Positions 10,584 to 19,946 are shown, counted from the stretch's first letter. The stretch is DNA of 64,000 bases from Planctomycetota bacterium (GCA_027623295.1 JAQBXR010000001.1:180760-244759), one strand, 5' to 3'. Notes: generated from the sequence alone by a model not told the origin. Numbers and translations: made by a program.

Positions 10584-12607
10584 AATCTGCACCGCTTCGT
10601 AACATCGGAATCCTGGCTCACATTGATGCCGGTAAGACCACGGTGTCGGAACGCATTCTGTTTTACTCGGGGGTAGAACGCAGACTCGGAGAAGTGCACG
10701 ATGGCACCACGGTCATGGACTGGATGCCGGAAGAGCGGGACCGTGGGATTACGATTACAGCGACGGTGACCAGTTGTCCGTGGGCAGGGCATCGGATTCA
10801 GTTGATTGATACTCCGGGGCATGTGGATTTCACCGCGGAGGTTGCTCGAAGCTTGCGCGTTTTAGATGGCGCAGTGGTCGTGCTCGATGGGGTATCAGGG
10901 CCGCAAGCACAAACCGAAAGCGTGGTACGTCAAGCGCGGCATCGCCACCTTCCGCTGCTTCTGTTTGTGAACAAGATGGATCGTCCAGGTGCAGACTTTG
11001 CGCGTGCGCTGCAGTTGGCGAGGGAGCGCCTGCAGGTCAAGGTCGTAGCGGTGCAGCTTCCTTATGGGGAAGGCCGCGAGTTTACTGGCGTGGTGGACCT
11101 GATCAAGATGAAGCTGCTTTCTTGGTCCGAGGTGGATCAAGGCAAAACCATCACCGAACAGAATCTTCCAGATGCGGTGCTAGAAGACGCCCAGCTTGCG
11201 CGCGCCGAAATGTGTTCGGCGATTGCGGAGCAGCGCGAGAAGTGGTCGCACCATTATCTTGAGCACGATGACCTCCCCAACCAAGTGATTCTCGAAGCGC
11301 TGCGGCTTGGCACCTTGGAGCAGATCCTGGTTCCGGCACTTTGCGGCTCAGCCTTGCACAACACCGGTATCCAACCTTTGCTCGATGCCGTAGTGGACTA
11401 CTTTCCTGCACCCTGGGAAAGGCCCGCGCCCACCGCTATGGACCCAGATTCTGGAGTCCGCCTGTCGGTGCCTCCAGAGGAAGATGGAGCTATCGCCGCC
11501 TTCTGCTTCAAGGTGACCCATGAAAAGCATGGTGATTTGGTTTACCTGCGCATGTTCTCCGGCACTTTGCGGCCGGGCGATACCTTAATCAACGTACGCA
11601 CACGGCACCGTGAAAAGTTGCAGACGCTTTACGCGATGCACGCCGTTGACCGCGAAAATCTGGATTCGGTGGCTCCTGGAGGACTCTTGGCGGTCACTGG
11701 CCTGCCGCGCGTGCAGACTGGCGACACTCTTTGCAGTCCAGAGCGACTCTTGCTTATGGAGCCGATCCTCTTCCCGGAACCGGTTTTGCGCCAGGCGATT
11801 GAAGCCCGCGACGCTACCGAACAGGCCAAACTGGAACAGGCACTACAAATCTTGGTACGAGAAGACCCCACTTTGGAATTCGCGATGGATGAAGTCACTG
11901 GTGGCTTCATGCTCGCTGGCATGGGGGAGCTGCACCTTGAGATTGCAGTCCATCGCCTCAGTCGTGAGTTCAAGCTGGATGTCAGGGCCGGAATGCCGCG
12001 GGTGCGGTATTGCGAAACCATAGCGAAGGCCGTGCAAAGCCACGCTGAGCTGCATACCCCAGGTGAAGAGGGCCAGAAGCTTGAGGTGACCCTCGGAGTG
12101 GAACCACAAGAGGAAGAAGTGCCTCAGCTGCAAATCTCCCCAGCCTGCCCGGTCCTGCCTCCAGCTCTTCTCGAGGTTCTAAGGGCACCCAATCTGCTTA
12201 AGGGATGGGGGGGCAACCAGGGCCATCCTCTGGCCAGGGTGCGCCTGATGCTCCACAGATGGGCCACGGACTCGCAGCAGCAACCCTCGCAGGAGCTGTT
12301 TCTGGGCGCCCTTCAGGTGGCTGTCGCTAAGGCCTTTCGAGCTGAATCCATGGTTTTGGAGCCGCAGATGGCCCTTGAGGTGCACGCCCCAGAGAAATTT
12401 TTCTCGGGGGTTTTGGCCGATCTGCAAAAGCGGCACGCCAAGATTCAAGAGGTGGAATCGGAGCAAGATTGGCGTAGAATTACGGCCCTGGTCCCGCTAT
12501 CTCGTATGGCTGCCTATTCCACCGATTTGCGTTCCCTGACCCAGGGAATGGCCGTCTTTCATATGCATCCCGACGAGCTCATCGCCCGAGAGACCGGAAA
12601 TCTCTAA
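10580..12607 (+). CDS. Divergent elongation factor G paralogue (EFG2mt/spdEFG2-like), at the fusA locus
   Basis: G1 AHIDAGKTT, G3 DTPGHVDF, G4 NKMD; domain IV lacks the KQSGG and GGxIPxE motifs; C-terminus VLADLQKRHAKIQEVES...PLSRMAAYSTDLRSLTQGMA. Start taken at ATG 10580 overlapping the upstream stop. Confidence 0.8.
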   Translation: MKSAPLRNIGILAHIDAGKTTVSERILFYSGVERRLGEVHDGTTVMDWMPEERDRGITITATVTSCPWAGHRIQLIDTPGHVDFTAEVARSLRVLDGAVVVLDGVSGPQAQTESVVRQARHRHLPLLLFVNKMDRPGADFARALQLARERLQVKVVAVQLPYGEGREFTGVVDLIKMKLLSWSEVDQGKTITEQNLPDAVLEDAQLARAEMCSAIAEQREKWSHHYLEHDDLPNQVILEALRLGTLEQILVPALCGSALHNTGIQPLLDAVVDYFPAPWERPAPTAMDPDSGVRLSVPPEEDGAIAAFCFKVTHEKHGDLVYLRMFSGTLRPGDTLINVRTRHREKLQTLYAMHAVDRENLDSVAPGGLLAVTGLPRVQTGDTLCSPERLLLMEPILFPEPVLRQAIEARDATEQAKLEQALQILVREDPTLEFAMDEVTGGFMLAGMGELHLEIAVHRLSREFKLDVRAGMPRVRYCETIAKAVQSHAELHTPGEEGQKLEVTLGVEPQEEEVPQLQISPACPVLPPALLEVLRAPNLLKGWGGNQGHPLARVRLMLHRWATDSQQQPSQELFLGALQVAVAKAFRAESMVLEPQMALEVHAPEKFFSGVLADLQKRHAKIQEVESEQDWRRITALVPLSRMAAYSTDLRSLTQGMAVFHMHPDELIARETGNL

Positions 12608-12655
12608 GAACTACCCCCAAATATGCTGCTAGGTTTGGGAAAGGCACGGAAAGCC

Positions 12656-12683
12656 TTGACCTGAGGGCAGTTTCGCTTAGAAT
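12656..12683 (+). promoter_or_regulatory. Sigma70-type promoter upstream of rpsJ
   Basis: TTGACC (12656-12661), 16-nt spacer, TAGAAT (12678-12683). Confidence 0.7.
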
Positions 12684-12705
12684 ACTCGGCCCGTTTTTAG
12701 GGGAA

Positions 12706-12765
12706 GCCTCGTTTAAATCTGGACCTAACCACGTGCTTTTACGTGGCGGATAGAAGAAACGGGGC
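12706..12765 (+). promoter_or_regulatory. Structured S10-operon leader
   Basis: GCCTCGTTT (12706-12714) pairs with AAACGGGGC (12757-12765), enclosing hairpin CCACGT-gctttt-ACGTGG (12729-12746). Confidence 0.5.
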
Positions 12766-12782
12766 TTGAAGACCATCTACAC

Positions 12783-13088
12783 ATGGCCAACAGAATCCAA
12801 ATCCGACTCGAAGCATACGACCACGAGGCAATCGACCAGGCAACTGAATCGATTATGGAGGCAGCACGTCTTACCGGCGTGAAAGTTTCCGGTCCGATCC
12901 CGCTTCCAACCCGTATCGAGCGTTACACCGTGTTGCGCTCGCCATTCGTTAACAAGAAGGCCCGTGAGCAGTTCGAGATCCGCACCCACAAGCGGCTCAT
13001 GTACTTGCAGGAGCCAACTCCACAGACCATTGATGCACTGAATCGTTTAGTGCTCTCTGCTGGTGTCGACGTCCGGATCAAACTCTAG
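12783..13088 (+). CDS. rpsJ: Ribosomal protein uS10
   Basis: [66 protein letters not shown]. Confidence 0.98.
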   Translation: MANRIQIRLEAYDHEAIDQATESIMEAARLTGVKVSGPIPLPTRIERYTVLRSPFVNKKAREQFEIRTHKRLMYLQEPTPQTIDALNRLVLSAGVDVRIKL

Positions 13089-13165
13089 ACTTTGAAACTA
13101 AATTTCCCGCATGTGCCCTGCTAGGGTGCCGCTGCGAATTTCCCGAAATGGATACGGGCAAAAAA

Positions 13166-13822
13166 ATGACTACTAAAAAATTCCTGCTGGCGAAGAAGAA
13201 GGGCATGACCCAAATCTTCCGCGAGGACGGCAACGTCGTCCCCGTCACAGTGCTCGAAGCGGGCCCCTGCACGGTTACCGGATTGCGCACCCAAGAGCGC
13301 GACGGATACACCGCAGTGCAGATTGGCTACATCCCTGCGCGTGACAAGCACACCAAGAAGCCTCAGCGCGTTGCAGCCGAAAAGGCTGGCGTCAAGGCTC
13401 ACCGCGTTCTGCGCGAATTCCGAGTCGATTCCATCGAGGCCTTTGAGATCGGCCAAGAGTTCGGCTCTGATACTTTCCAGATTGGAGACATGGTCGATAT
13501 CGTGGGTACCACCAAAGGTCGCGGTTTTGCTGGAACGATTAAGGCACACAACTTCCAACGGGGTAACGAAACCCACGGTTGTATGAACGTGCGTCGTCCT
13601 GGTTCGATTGGCCAATGTGCCTATCCAGGCCGCGTATTTAAAGGCCAGCGCATGGGTAAGCACCTCGGTGACGTCCGGCGCACGGTTAAGAACCTCATCA
13701 TTGAAGGTGTCGATGCCGAGAAAGGCCTCATCTGGGTTCGCGGCGGCATCCCAGGCCCACCAAACGGCCTGATTCACATCGTCACTGCCAAGACCGGCAA
13801 GGCGAAAGGGGGTAACAACTAA
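13166..13822 (+). CDS. rplC: Ribosomal protein uL3
   Basis: GMTQIFREDGNVVPVTVLEAGPC...KGRGFAGTIKAHNFQRGNETHG...RVFKGQRMGKHLG. Confidence 0.97.
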   Translation: MTTKKFLLAKKKGMTQIFREDGNVVPVTVLEAGPCTVTGLRTQERDGYTAVQIGYIPARDKHTKKPQRVAAEKAGVKAHRVLREFRVDSIEAFEIGQEFGSDTFQIGDMVDIVGTTKGRGFAGTIKAHNFQRGNETHGCMNVRRPGSIGQCAYPGRVFKGQRMGKHLGDVRRTVKNLIIEGVDAEKGLIWVRGGIPGPPNGLIHIVTAKTGKAKGGNN

Positions 13823-14460
13823 TGGGTACCGTCCTCACTTACGACATGTCCTCCGCCAAGACTGGCGAGCAGGAAGTCAATGTCGACCTAGGCGATAAGG
13901 TTCTTTACAAGACCTTGAAGGACACGGTCGTGATGTACCAGTCCAACAGTCGCCAAGGCGATGCGCACACCAAGAACCGATCCGAGTTGGCTGGTCACGC
14001 TAAGAAGCCTTGGAAGCAGAAGAAAACTGGCCGCGCACGTGCCGGTGACCGTCGTAGCCCTTTGTGGGTAGGTGGTGCAACCACTTTCGGTCCACGTAAC
14101 AAGCGCAACTGGTACTACAACTTCCCGCGTCAAATGCGTCATGTCGCTACGCGCTCTGCGCTGCTCGGCAAGATGATGGATAAGGAACTCATTCAAGTCT
14201 CTGGCTTGAAGTTTGATGCTCCTTCTTCCAGTACTGCGCGCAAGGTACTTGCCGACAACAATCTGACTGGCTCCGTTTTGGTGATTACCGCCGAGCGTGA
14301 CAGCAACATCTGGAAGAGCTTCCGCAACTTCCCGAAGGTCAGCATTCGCACCGCAGATGAAATCAACGCACACGACTTGCTCGCCCACAAGATGGTGCTG
14401 ATGCAAGAGGGTGTGCTGGAAAGCATCATCTCGCGCGTTAAACCAGGCAAGGAATCCTAA
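13822..14460 (+). CDS. rplD: Ribosomal protein uL4
   Basis: NSRQGDAHTKNRSELAGHAKKPWKQKKTGRARAGDRRSPLWVGGATTFGPR. Confidence 0.97.
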   Translation: MGTVLTYDMSSAKTGEQEVNVDLGDKVLYKTLKDTVVMYQSNSRQGDAHTKNRSELAGHAKKPWKQKKTGRARAGDRRSPLWVGGATTFGPRNKRNWYYNFPRQMRHVATRSALLGKMMDKELIQVSGLKFDAPSSSTARKVLADNNLTGSVLVITAERDSNIWKSFRNFPKVSIRTADEINAHDLLAHKMVLMQEGVLESIISRVKPGKES

Positions 14461-14471
14461 GGAGCCAAGCC

Positions 14472-14759
14472 ATGCAAAAATCAGAAGCCTACGATTTGAT
14501 CCTCAAGCCCGTTTTGACTGAGAAGTCAACTGCTGAGCAAGAGCGTCGCAACGTTTACCGGTTCCTTGTAGCCGGTGGTGTCAACCGCATCGAAATTGCT
14601 CAGGCAGTTGAAATGCTGTTTGAAGTGAAAGTTGACAAAGTCAACACAATGGTGCGTCCCGGCAAAATGCGTCGTCGGGGTGCATCCTATTTCCAATCGC
14701 CAGCGACCAAAATCGCCTTGGTGAAACTCAAGGACGGCGAGAAGATCGACATCCTATAG
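14472..14759 (+). CDS. rplW: Ribosomal protein uL23
   Basis: DLILKPVLTEKSTAEQERRNVYRFLVAGGVNRIEIAQAVEMLFEVKVDKVNTM. Confidence 0.96.
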   Translation: MQKSEAYDLILKPVLTEKSTAEQERRNVYRFLVAGGVNRIEIAQAVEMLFEVKVDKVNTMVRPGKMRRRGASYFQSPATKIALVKLKDGEKIDIL

Positions 14760-14783
14760 GCCAAGAGTCAGAGTTTCAGAATC

Positions 14784-15617
14784 ATGGGAATTAAGTACTA
14801 CAAACCGACTTCACCTGGCCGCCGCGGCGGCTCGGTATTGGATCGGGCAGAGCTAACCCGTCAAACTCCTGAAAAGAGTTTGCTGGCGCCGCTGAAGAAA
14901 TCCGGCGGTCGTAACAACCTCGGTCGTGTCACGGCGTGGCATCGTGGTGGCGGACATAAGCGTCGCTACCGCATGATCGACTTTAAGCGTAACAAGGAAG
15001 GCGTTCCTGCGACGGTTGCTCACATCGAGTATGACCCAAACCGAACGGCCTACATTGCTTTGTTGCACTATGCCGATGGCGCCAAAAGTTACATCATCTG
15101 GCCTAAAGGCCTTAAGCAAGGCGACACCGTCATGGCTGGCTCAAAAGCTGACCCGAAGGTCGGGTGTTCGATGAAGCTGAAGGACATGCCACTTGGTTTG
15201 CACTTGCACAACATCGAACTGCGTCCGAAACAGGGCGCCAAGATGGTTCGCACAGCTGGTGCTTCGGCACGTTTGGCTGCACGCGAAGGCAACTACGCAC
15301 TCATCTCTTTGCCGTCTGGTGAACTCCGTCGTGTACACATCGAGTGTCGCGCCACGGTAGGGGAGGTCGGCAACGCGGAGCACCAAAACATCAAGTTAGG
15401 TAAGGCTGGTCGTAGTCGTCACATGGGTAGGCGTCCACATGTTCGTGGTGTCGCTATGTACCCTGCAGCTCACCCGCACGGTGGTGGCGAAGGCCGCACC
15501 AAGGGTAAGCACCCGGTTTCCCCATGGGGCAAGCCAGCAAAAGGAATGAAGACCCGCAACAAGCGCAAGACGACTTCCAAGTTCATCGTGCGCCGTCGTC
15601 CGAAGGGAGTGAGATAA
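14784..15617 (+). CDS. rplB: Ribosomal protein uL2
   Basis: [16 protein letters not shown]...[28 protein letters not shown]...[38 protein letters not shown]. Confidence 0.99.
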   Translation: MGIKYYKPTSPGRRGGSVLDRAELTRQTPEKSLLAPLKKSGGRNNLGRVTAWHRGGGHKRRYRMIDFKRNKEGVPATVAHIEYDPNRTAYIALLHYADGAKSYIIWPKGLKQGDTVMAGSKADPKVGCSMKLKDMPLGLHLHNIELRPKQGAKMVRTAGASARLAAREGNYALISLPSGELRRVHIECRATVGEVGNAEHQNIKLGKAGRSRHMGRRPHVRGVAMYPAAHPHGGGEGRTKGKHPVSPWGKPAKGMKTRNKRKTTSKFIVRRRPKGVR

Positions 15618-15623
15618 CAACCG

Positions 15624-15884
15624 ATGACCCGCAGCATCAAGAAAGGTCCATGGATCGACCCGCGCATTCAGCGCAAAGTCGACAAGGCCAAAGCAGCTGG
15701 AGACAAGAAGCCCATCAAGACATGGGCTCGTGCTTCCACCATCACCCCGGACTACGTCGGTATGACCTTTATGGTTCATAACGGTCGTCAGTTTACTAAG
15801 GTCTTCATTTCCGAAGATATGGTTGGACACCGTTTGGGAGAATTCTCCCCAACGCGTACCTTCCGTGGCCACGACAAGAAGTAG
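15624..15884 (+). CDS. rpsS: Ribosomal protein uS19
   Basis: [19 protein letters not shown]...[50 protein letters not shown]. Confidence 0.98.
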   Translation: MTRSIKKGPWIDPRIQRKVDKAKAAGDKKPIKTWARASTITPDYVGMTFMVHNGRQFTKVFISEDMVGHRLGEFSPTRTFRGHDKK

Positions 15885-15896
15885 AGATAGGAACAA

Positions 15897-16247
15897 ATGG
15901 AATTCCGCGCTTCACACCGTTACGCCCACATGTCTGCTAGGAAGGCTCGCCCCGCTGCGAACCTGATTCGCGGCCTGGATGTCAACCGTGCACTCACCCT
16001 TCTGGATGGGCATCACACCCGTGGTGCTTCGATCTTTCAGAAGGTCTTACGCTCCGCAATCGCCAACGCTGGCCAGAACGATGCCATCGATGTCGACCGC
16101 CTGGTCGTTAGCGAGGCTCGGGTCGATGAAGGTCCACTGATTCACGGTCGCCCACGCTTCCGTCCAGGTCCAATGGGCCGGGCGATGCCACTGCGCCGTC
16201 GCACCTCGCATTTCCGTATTGCTGTCTCCGAGAAGGGGGCTATTTAG
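15897..16247 (+). CDS. rplV: Ribosomal protein uL22
   Basis: HRYAHMSARKARPAANLIRGLDVNRALTLL...RPGPMGRAMPLRRRTSHFRIAVSEK. Confidence 0.96.
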   Translation: MEFRASHRYAHMSARKARPAANLIRGLDVNRALTLLDGHHTRGASIFQKVLRSAIANAGQNDAIDVDRLVVSEARVDEGPLIHGRPRFRPGPMGRAMPLRRRTSHFRIAVSEKGAI

Positions 16248-16249
16248 TC

Positions 16250-16882
16250 ATGGGACAGAAAATCCACCCAATCGGTTTCCGAATCGGCGTAAGTGAGCCT
16301 TGGCGCTCCCGCTGGTTCGCACGCGGCGAAGACTACCCTGCAAGGGTGCTCTTGGACTTCAACGTCCGCAAGCTCATCAAGCAACGCTTCCGTAAAGGCA
16401 TCGTTTCCAAGGTTGAGATCCAACAGCGTGGCGATCGTATGACCATTGGTCTTACCGTCACCCGCAAAGGAGAGGTCATTGGCCGTGGTTATGCCACCCG
16501 TGACCAACTAGTTGCTGACCTAGAGAAGATCACCGGAATGGAGATCAAGCTCGACATTCAGGAAGTCCGCCACTGGGACCTCGATGCTCAGACCGTTTGC
16601 GAGAACCTCGCAGCTGCTATTGAACGCCGTGTTTCCCCTCGCTTTCAGATGAAGCGCATCATGGAGACCACTATGAACGCGGGTGCTGAAGGCGTCAAGA
16701 TTCAAGTTTCCGGCCGCATTGACGGTAAGGACATGAGTCGTCAAATGACCCAGCGTAGTGGTCGCGTACCTTTGTCGACTTTGTCGGCAAGAATCGATTA
16801 CGGTTTCAGCGAAGCCATGACCTCCTACGGAGTGTTGGGCGTCAAAGTCTGGATCTTTACTGGAGAAACCACCCGCGCCTAA
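16250..16882 (+). CDS. rpsC: Ribosomal protein uS3
   Basis: MGQKIHPIGFRIGVSEPWRSRWFA...GVLGVKVWIFTGE. Confidence 0.98.
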   Translation: MGQKIHPIGFRIGVSEPWRSRWFARGEDYPARVLLDFNVRKLIKQRFRKGIVSKVEIQQRGDRMTIGLTVTRKGEVIGRGYATRDQLVADLEKITGMEIKLDIQEVRHWDLDAQTVCENLAAAIERRVSPRFQMKRIMETTMNAGAEGVKIQVSGRIDGKDMSRQMTQRSGRVPLSTLSARIDYGFSEAMTSYGVLGVKVWIFTGETTRA

Positions 16883-16912
16883 GCTTCGGCTTAAAGCACA
16901 GGAGATAAAGCC

Positions 16913-17419
16913 ATGATGATGCCAAAACGAACCAAGTACCGAAAGGTAATGCGCGGCAAGATCAAAGGAACCTACAGCTGCCAGAAGCCAGATGGCAAAG
17001 GCGCAGCAGGCTCCAACATGCACCGCCGCGGCATTAGGCCCCCAAATAAGCGGGTCAGCACTGCAACTGCATCCCGGGGTAACCGGGTGTCCTACGGCGA
17101 TTTCGGCCTTCAAGCTCTCGAGTGGTGCTGGTTGAATTCCCGCACGATTGAGGCTGGCCGTATTGCATGTAACCGCGCAATGGGTGAGGGCCGGATGTGG
17201 ATCCGCGTCTTCCCACACAAGCCTGTGACCAAGAAGCCGCAGGAAGTACGCATGGGTAATGGTAAGGGTGATGTCGACCGCTGGGTTGCCGTCGTTCTGC
17301 CAGGAACCGTGGTCTACGAAATCGGTGGCGTCGATATCGACACTGCCCGTCAGGCATTCAACCGTGTTGCGCACAAAATGCCAATGCGCTGCCGCATGAT
17401 CACCAAGAAAACCATCTAA
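16913..17419 (+). CDS. rplP: Ribosomal protein uL16 with an N-terminal-region insertion
   Basis: [19 protein letters not shown]...[16 protein letters not shown]...[38 protein letters not shown]; 168 aa. Confidence 0.96.
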   Translation: MMMPKRTKYRKVMRGKIKGTYSCQKPDGKGAAGSNMHRRGIRPPNKRVSTATASRGNRVSYGDFGLQALEWCWLNSRTIEAGRIACNRAMGEGRMWIRVFPHKPVTKKPQEVRMGNGKGDVDRWVAVVLPGTVVYEIGGVDIDTARQAFNRVAHKMPMRCRMITKKTI

Positions 17420-17430
17420 GGGATCAAATC

Positions 17431-17643
17431 ATGAAAGCCAAAGAAATTCGAGGTAAGGAAGACGCAGAGATTTGTTTCGACATCGAAGTGATGGAGAAGG
17501 AACTTTTTGACTTGCGTTTCCGTTCCCTTACGGAAGGTATTCAGGATCCAGCGAAAATTCGTCGGACCCGCCGTGACCTTGCTCGCATGAAGACCATTCT
17601 GCAGGAGCGAGCTCATGGAATCGATGGTCAGGAGTCGCGTTAA
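17431..17643 (+). CDS. rpmC: Ribosomal protein uL29
   Basis: MKAKEIRGKEDAE...ELFDLRFRSLTEGIQDPAKIRRTRRDLARMKTILQER. Confidence 0.95.
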   Translation: MKAKEIRGKEDAEICFDIEVMEKELFDLRFRSLTEGIQDPAKIRRTRRDLARMKTILQERAHGIDGQESR

Positions 17644-17663
17644 GCGAGTAACAGGAGTCAAAG

Positions 17664-17942
17664 ATGACAGCTAAAGAACAATCTACTCGCGGCACACGCA
17701 AGGTCATGGAAGGCAAAGTGGTTTCGACCAACGCCAACAAGACCATCACCATTGAGGTGGAGCGCTTGACCCAACACGCGCTGTACCGCAAGACCATTCG
17801 CATTCGCAAGAAGTTCTACGTCCATGACGAGAACAACGAAGCCAATGTAGGGGACAAAGTTGAGGTGATGGGTACCCGTCCTCTCAGCAAGACCAAGTGC
17901 TGGCGCTTGATTCGCGTCACTGAACAAGCTCCACAAGAGTAG
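17664..17942 (+). CDS. rpsQ: Ribosomal protein uS17
   Basis: KVMEGKVVSTNANKTITIEVERLTQHALYRKTIRIRKKFYVHDENNEANVGDKVEVMGTRPLSKTKCWRL. Confidence 0.97.
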   Translation: MTAKEQSTRGTRKVMEGKVVSTNANKTITIEVERLTQHALYRKTIRIRKKFYVHDENNEANVGDKVEVMGTRPLSKTKCWRLIRVTEQAPQE

Positions 17943-17967
17943 TCCCTAGAACAATTGGAATAAACCC

Positions 17968-18336
17968 ATGATTCAAATGCTAACTCGTCTCACGGTTGCC
18001 GATAATTCCGGCGTCAAAGAGGTCATGTGCATTAAGGTGCTTGGTGGCTCCGGCCGTCAGTTCGCCAGCGTCGGCGATGTCGTCGTCGCATCGGTAAAGA
18101 GATCTCAGCCAGGCGCTGCCATCACCACCGGTAGTGTAGTGCGCGGAGTGATTGTGCGCACTCGTCAACGCGTTCGTCGCAAGGATGGCAGCTACGTCAA
18201 GTTTGACGGAAATGCACTCTGTTTAGTCGACAACGACAATAACCCGCGCGGAACCCGTATCTTCGGTGCTGTTGCTCGTGAACTTCGCGAGCGCAACTTT
18301 ATGAAGATCGTTTCCCTCGCCCAAGAGGTGGTCTGA
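17968..18336 (+). CDS. rplN: Ribosomal protein uL14
   Basis: [44 protein letters not shown]...[28 protein letters not shown]. Confidence 0.98.
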   Translation: MIQMLTRLTVADNSGVKEVMCIKVLGGSGRQFASVGDVVVASVKRSQPGAAITTGSVVRGVIVRTRQRVRRKDGSYVKFDGNALCLVDNDNNPRGTRIFGAVARELRERNFMKIVSLAQEVV

Positions 18337-18337
18337 G

Positions 18338-18646
18338 ATGCACATCAAAGAAGGTGATGAAATTCAAGTCCTGTCGGGTAACGACAAGGGCAAGCGCGGC
18401 AAAGTTTTACGCGTGCTCAACAAGAGTGATCAAGTGATGGTCGAAGGCGTCAACGTACGCATGAAGAACCTCCAGAAAACTCAAGCTAACCCAGCAGGTG
18501 GCACTGTGGAGCGCGAGTTCCCAATCGCATCTTGCAAGGTCCTCCTGTGGTCTGAAAAGGCTGGCAAGGGTGTCCGTACCAAACCCGCCGTCGTTGACGG
18601 CAAGAAGATTCGTGTCGGAGTTCCCTGCGGCACCAAGTTCAACTAA
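18338..18646 (+). CDS. rplX: Ribosomal protein uL24
   Basis: MHIKEGDEIQVLSGNDKGKRGKVLRVLNKSDQVMVEGVNVRMKNL. Confidence 0.96.
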   Translation: MHIKEGDEIQVLSGNDKGKRGKVLRVLNKSDQVMVEGVNVRMKNLQKTQANPAGGTVEREFPIASCKVLLWSEKAGKGVRTKPAVVDGKKIRVGVPCGTKFN

Positions 18647-18649
18647 TCC

Positions 18650-19201
18650 ATGGCACGTCTCCAAGATCAATACAAGGAAGCCATCGCTCCGGCGCTGAAG
18701 GAAAACTTCGGCTACCGCAACGTGAACCAAATCCCCCGCCTGACCAAGATTGTGGTCAGCATGGGTGTTTCACGCGCAGTGGAGAACAAGGCAGCAGTAG
18801 AAAGTGCTGCGAAAGATTTGTCCAAAATCACTGGCCAGAAGGCTGTGATCAAGAAGGCCGTCAAGTCCGTTGCAAACTTCCGCTTGCGTGAAGGTATGCC
18901 AATCGGTTGTGTAACCACCCTACGTGGTGAACGCATGTACGAGTTTATGGACCGTCTCATTTCCGTGGTTCTGCCACGTATTCGTGACTTCCAAGGCATC
19001 AAGGCAAATTTCGATGGTCGTGGCAACTTCAGTGTCGGCCTCACCGAGCAAAGCATCTTCCCTGAGATTGAACTCGATCGCATTGAGTTCCCTCAAGGAA
19101 TGAATATTACTTTTGTGAATACCGCAACCAACGATACTGAGGGGCGCGCGCTCCTGGGTGGCTTCGGAATGCCTTTCCGTCTCAAGAGAGGAGTGAACTA
19201 A
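18650..19201 (+). CDS. rplE: Ribosomal protein uL5
   Basis: FGYRNVNQIPRLTKIVVSMGV...TTLRGERMYEFMDRLISVVLPRIRDFQGI...LTEQSIFPEIELD. Confidence 0.98.
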   Translation: MARLQDQYKEAIAPALKENFGYRNVNQIPRLTKIVVSMGVSRAVENKAAVESAAKDLSKITGQKAVIKKAVKSVANFRLREGMPIGCVTTLRGERMYEFMDRLISVVLPRIRDFQGIKANFDGRGNFSVGLTEQSIFPEIELDRIEFPQGMNITFVNTATNDTEGRALLGGFGMPFRLKRGVN

Positions 19202-19202
19202 A

Positions 19203-19508
19203 ATGGCTAAAACCAGTGCAGTCAATCGTGAGAAGAAGCGTCAACGTCTCGTAGCAGTTCATGCCGAGCGTCGCGCAACCTTCGTCCTAGTAATCAAGGA
19301 TCCCAACGCAACCCTCGAAGAGAAAAACGAGGCTTATAAGGCGATCCAACGTATGCCGCGTGATGCAAGCGCCGCGCGCCTACACAACCGGTGCAACATC
19401 ACCGGACGTCCGAAAGGCTATTCTCGCCGTTTCGGAATTTCACGTCTCGTCTTTCGGCGCCTCGCGCACCAAGGACAACTTCCCGGTGTCCGTAAGTCCT
19501 CCTGGTAG
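19203..19508 (+). CDS. rpsN: Ribosomal protein uS14 (zinc-independent type)
   Basis: AARLHNRCNITGRPKGYSRRFGISRLVFRRLAHQGQLPGVRKSSW. Confidence 0.97.
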   Translation: MAKTSAVNREKKRQRLVAVHAERRATFVLVIKDPNATLEEKNEAYKAIQRMPRDASAARLHNRCNITGRPKGYSRRFGISRLVFRRLAHQGQLPGVRKSSW

Positions 19509-19542
19509 GGGGAAACTGCCTCCTCAATAAGGAGAATCCATC

Positions 19543-19944
19543 ATGACAATGACCGATCCCATTGCCGACATGCTCACCCGAATCCGTAACGGATTCTCGG
19601 TGCGTCTTAAGTCGGTGGACATGCCAACTTCCAAAATTAAAAGCGCTATCGCGCTGACCATGAAGGAGGAGGGCTACCTCAATGACGTCGAAATCGTAGA
19701 GGACGGAGCTCCACGCAATATCTTGCGTCTCCACCTCAAGTACGACCGCGACGGCAACCCCGCAATCCAAGAGCTTGACCGTATCTCCAAGCCTGGATGC
19801 CGCGTTTACCGCAGCTCTGAGTTGGTGCCACTGGTTCGTCGTGGACTCGGTGTAACCATTATCACGACCTCCAAAGGCGTCATGTCCGGCCGTAAGGCAA
19901 AGGAAATGGGCGTTGGTGGTGAAATCCTCTGCACGATTTTTTAG
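19543..19944 (+). CDS. rpsH: Ribosomal protein uS8
   Basis: MTDPIADMLTRIRNG...RRGLGVTIITTSKGVMSGRKAKEMGVGGEILCTIF. Confidence 0.98.
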   Translation: MTMTDPIADMLTRIRNGFSVRLKSVDMPTSKIKSAIALTMKEEGYLNDVEIVEDGAPRNILRLHLKYDRDGNPAIQELDRISKPGCRVYRSSELVPLVRRGLGVTIITTSKGVMSGRKAKEMGVGGEILCTIF

Positions 19945-19946
19945 TC

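Noticed and set aside
13100-13147. AATTTCCCG direct repeat and small GCCCT/AGGGT hairpin between rpsJ and rplC
   Set aside because: Short and weak; could be chance in a 59-nt gap.
16520-17374. 284-aa minus-strand ORF across rpsC/rplP
   Set aside because: Antisense to two certain ribosomal protein genes, no recognisable domain or SD; shadow ORF.
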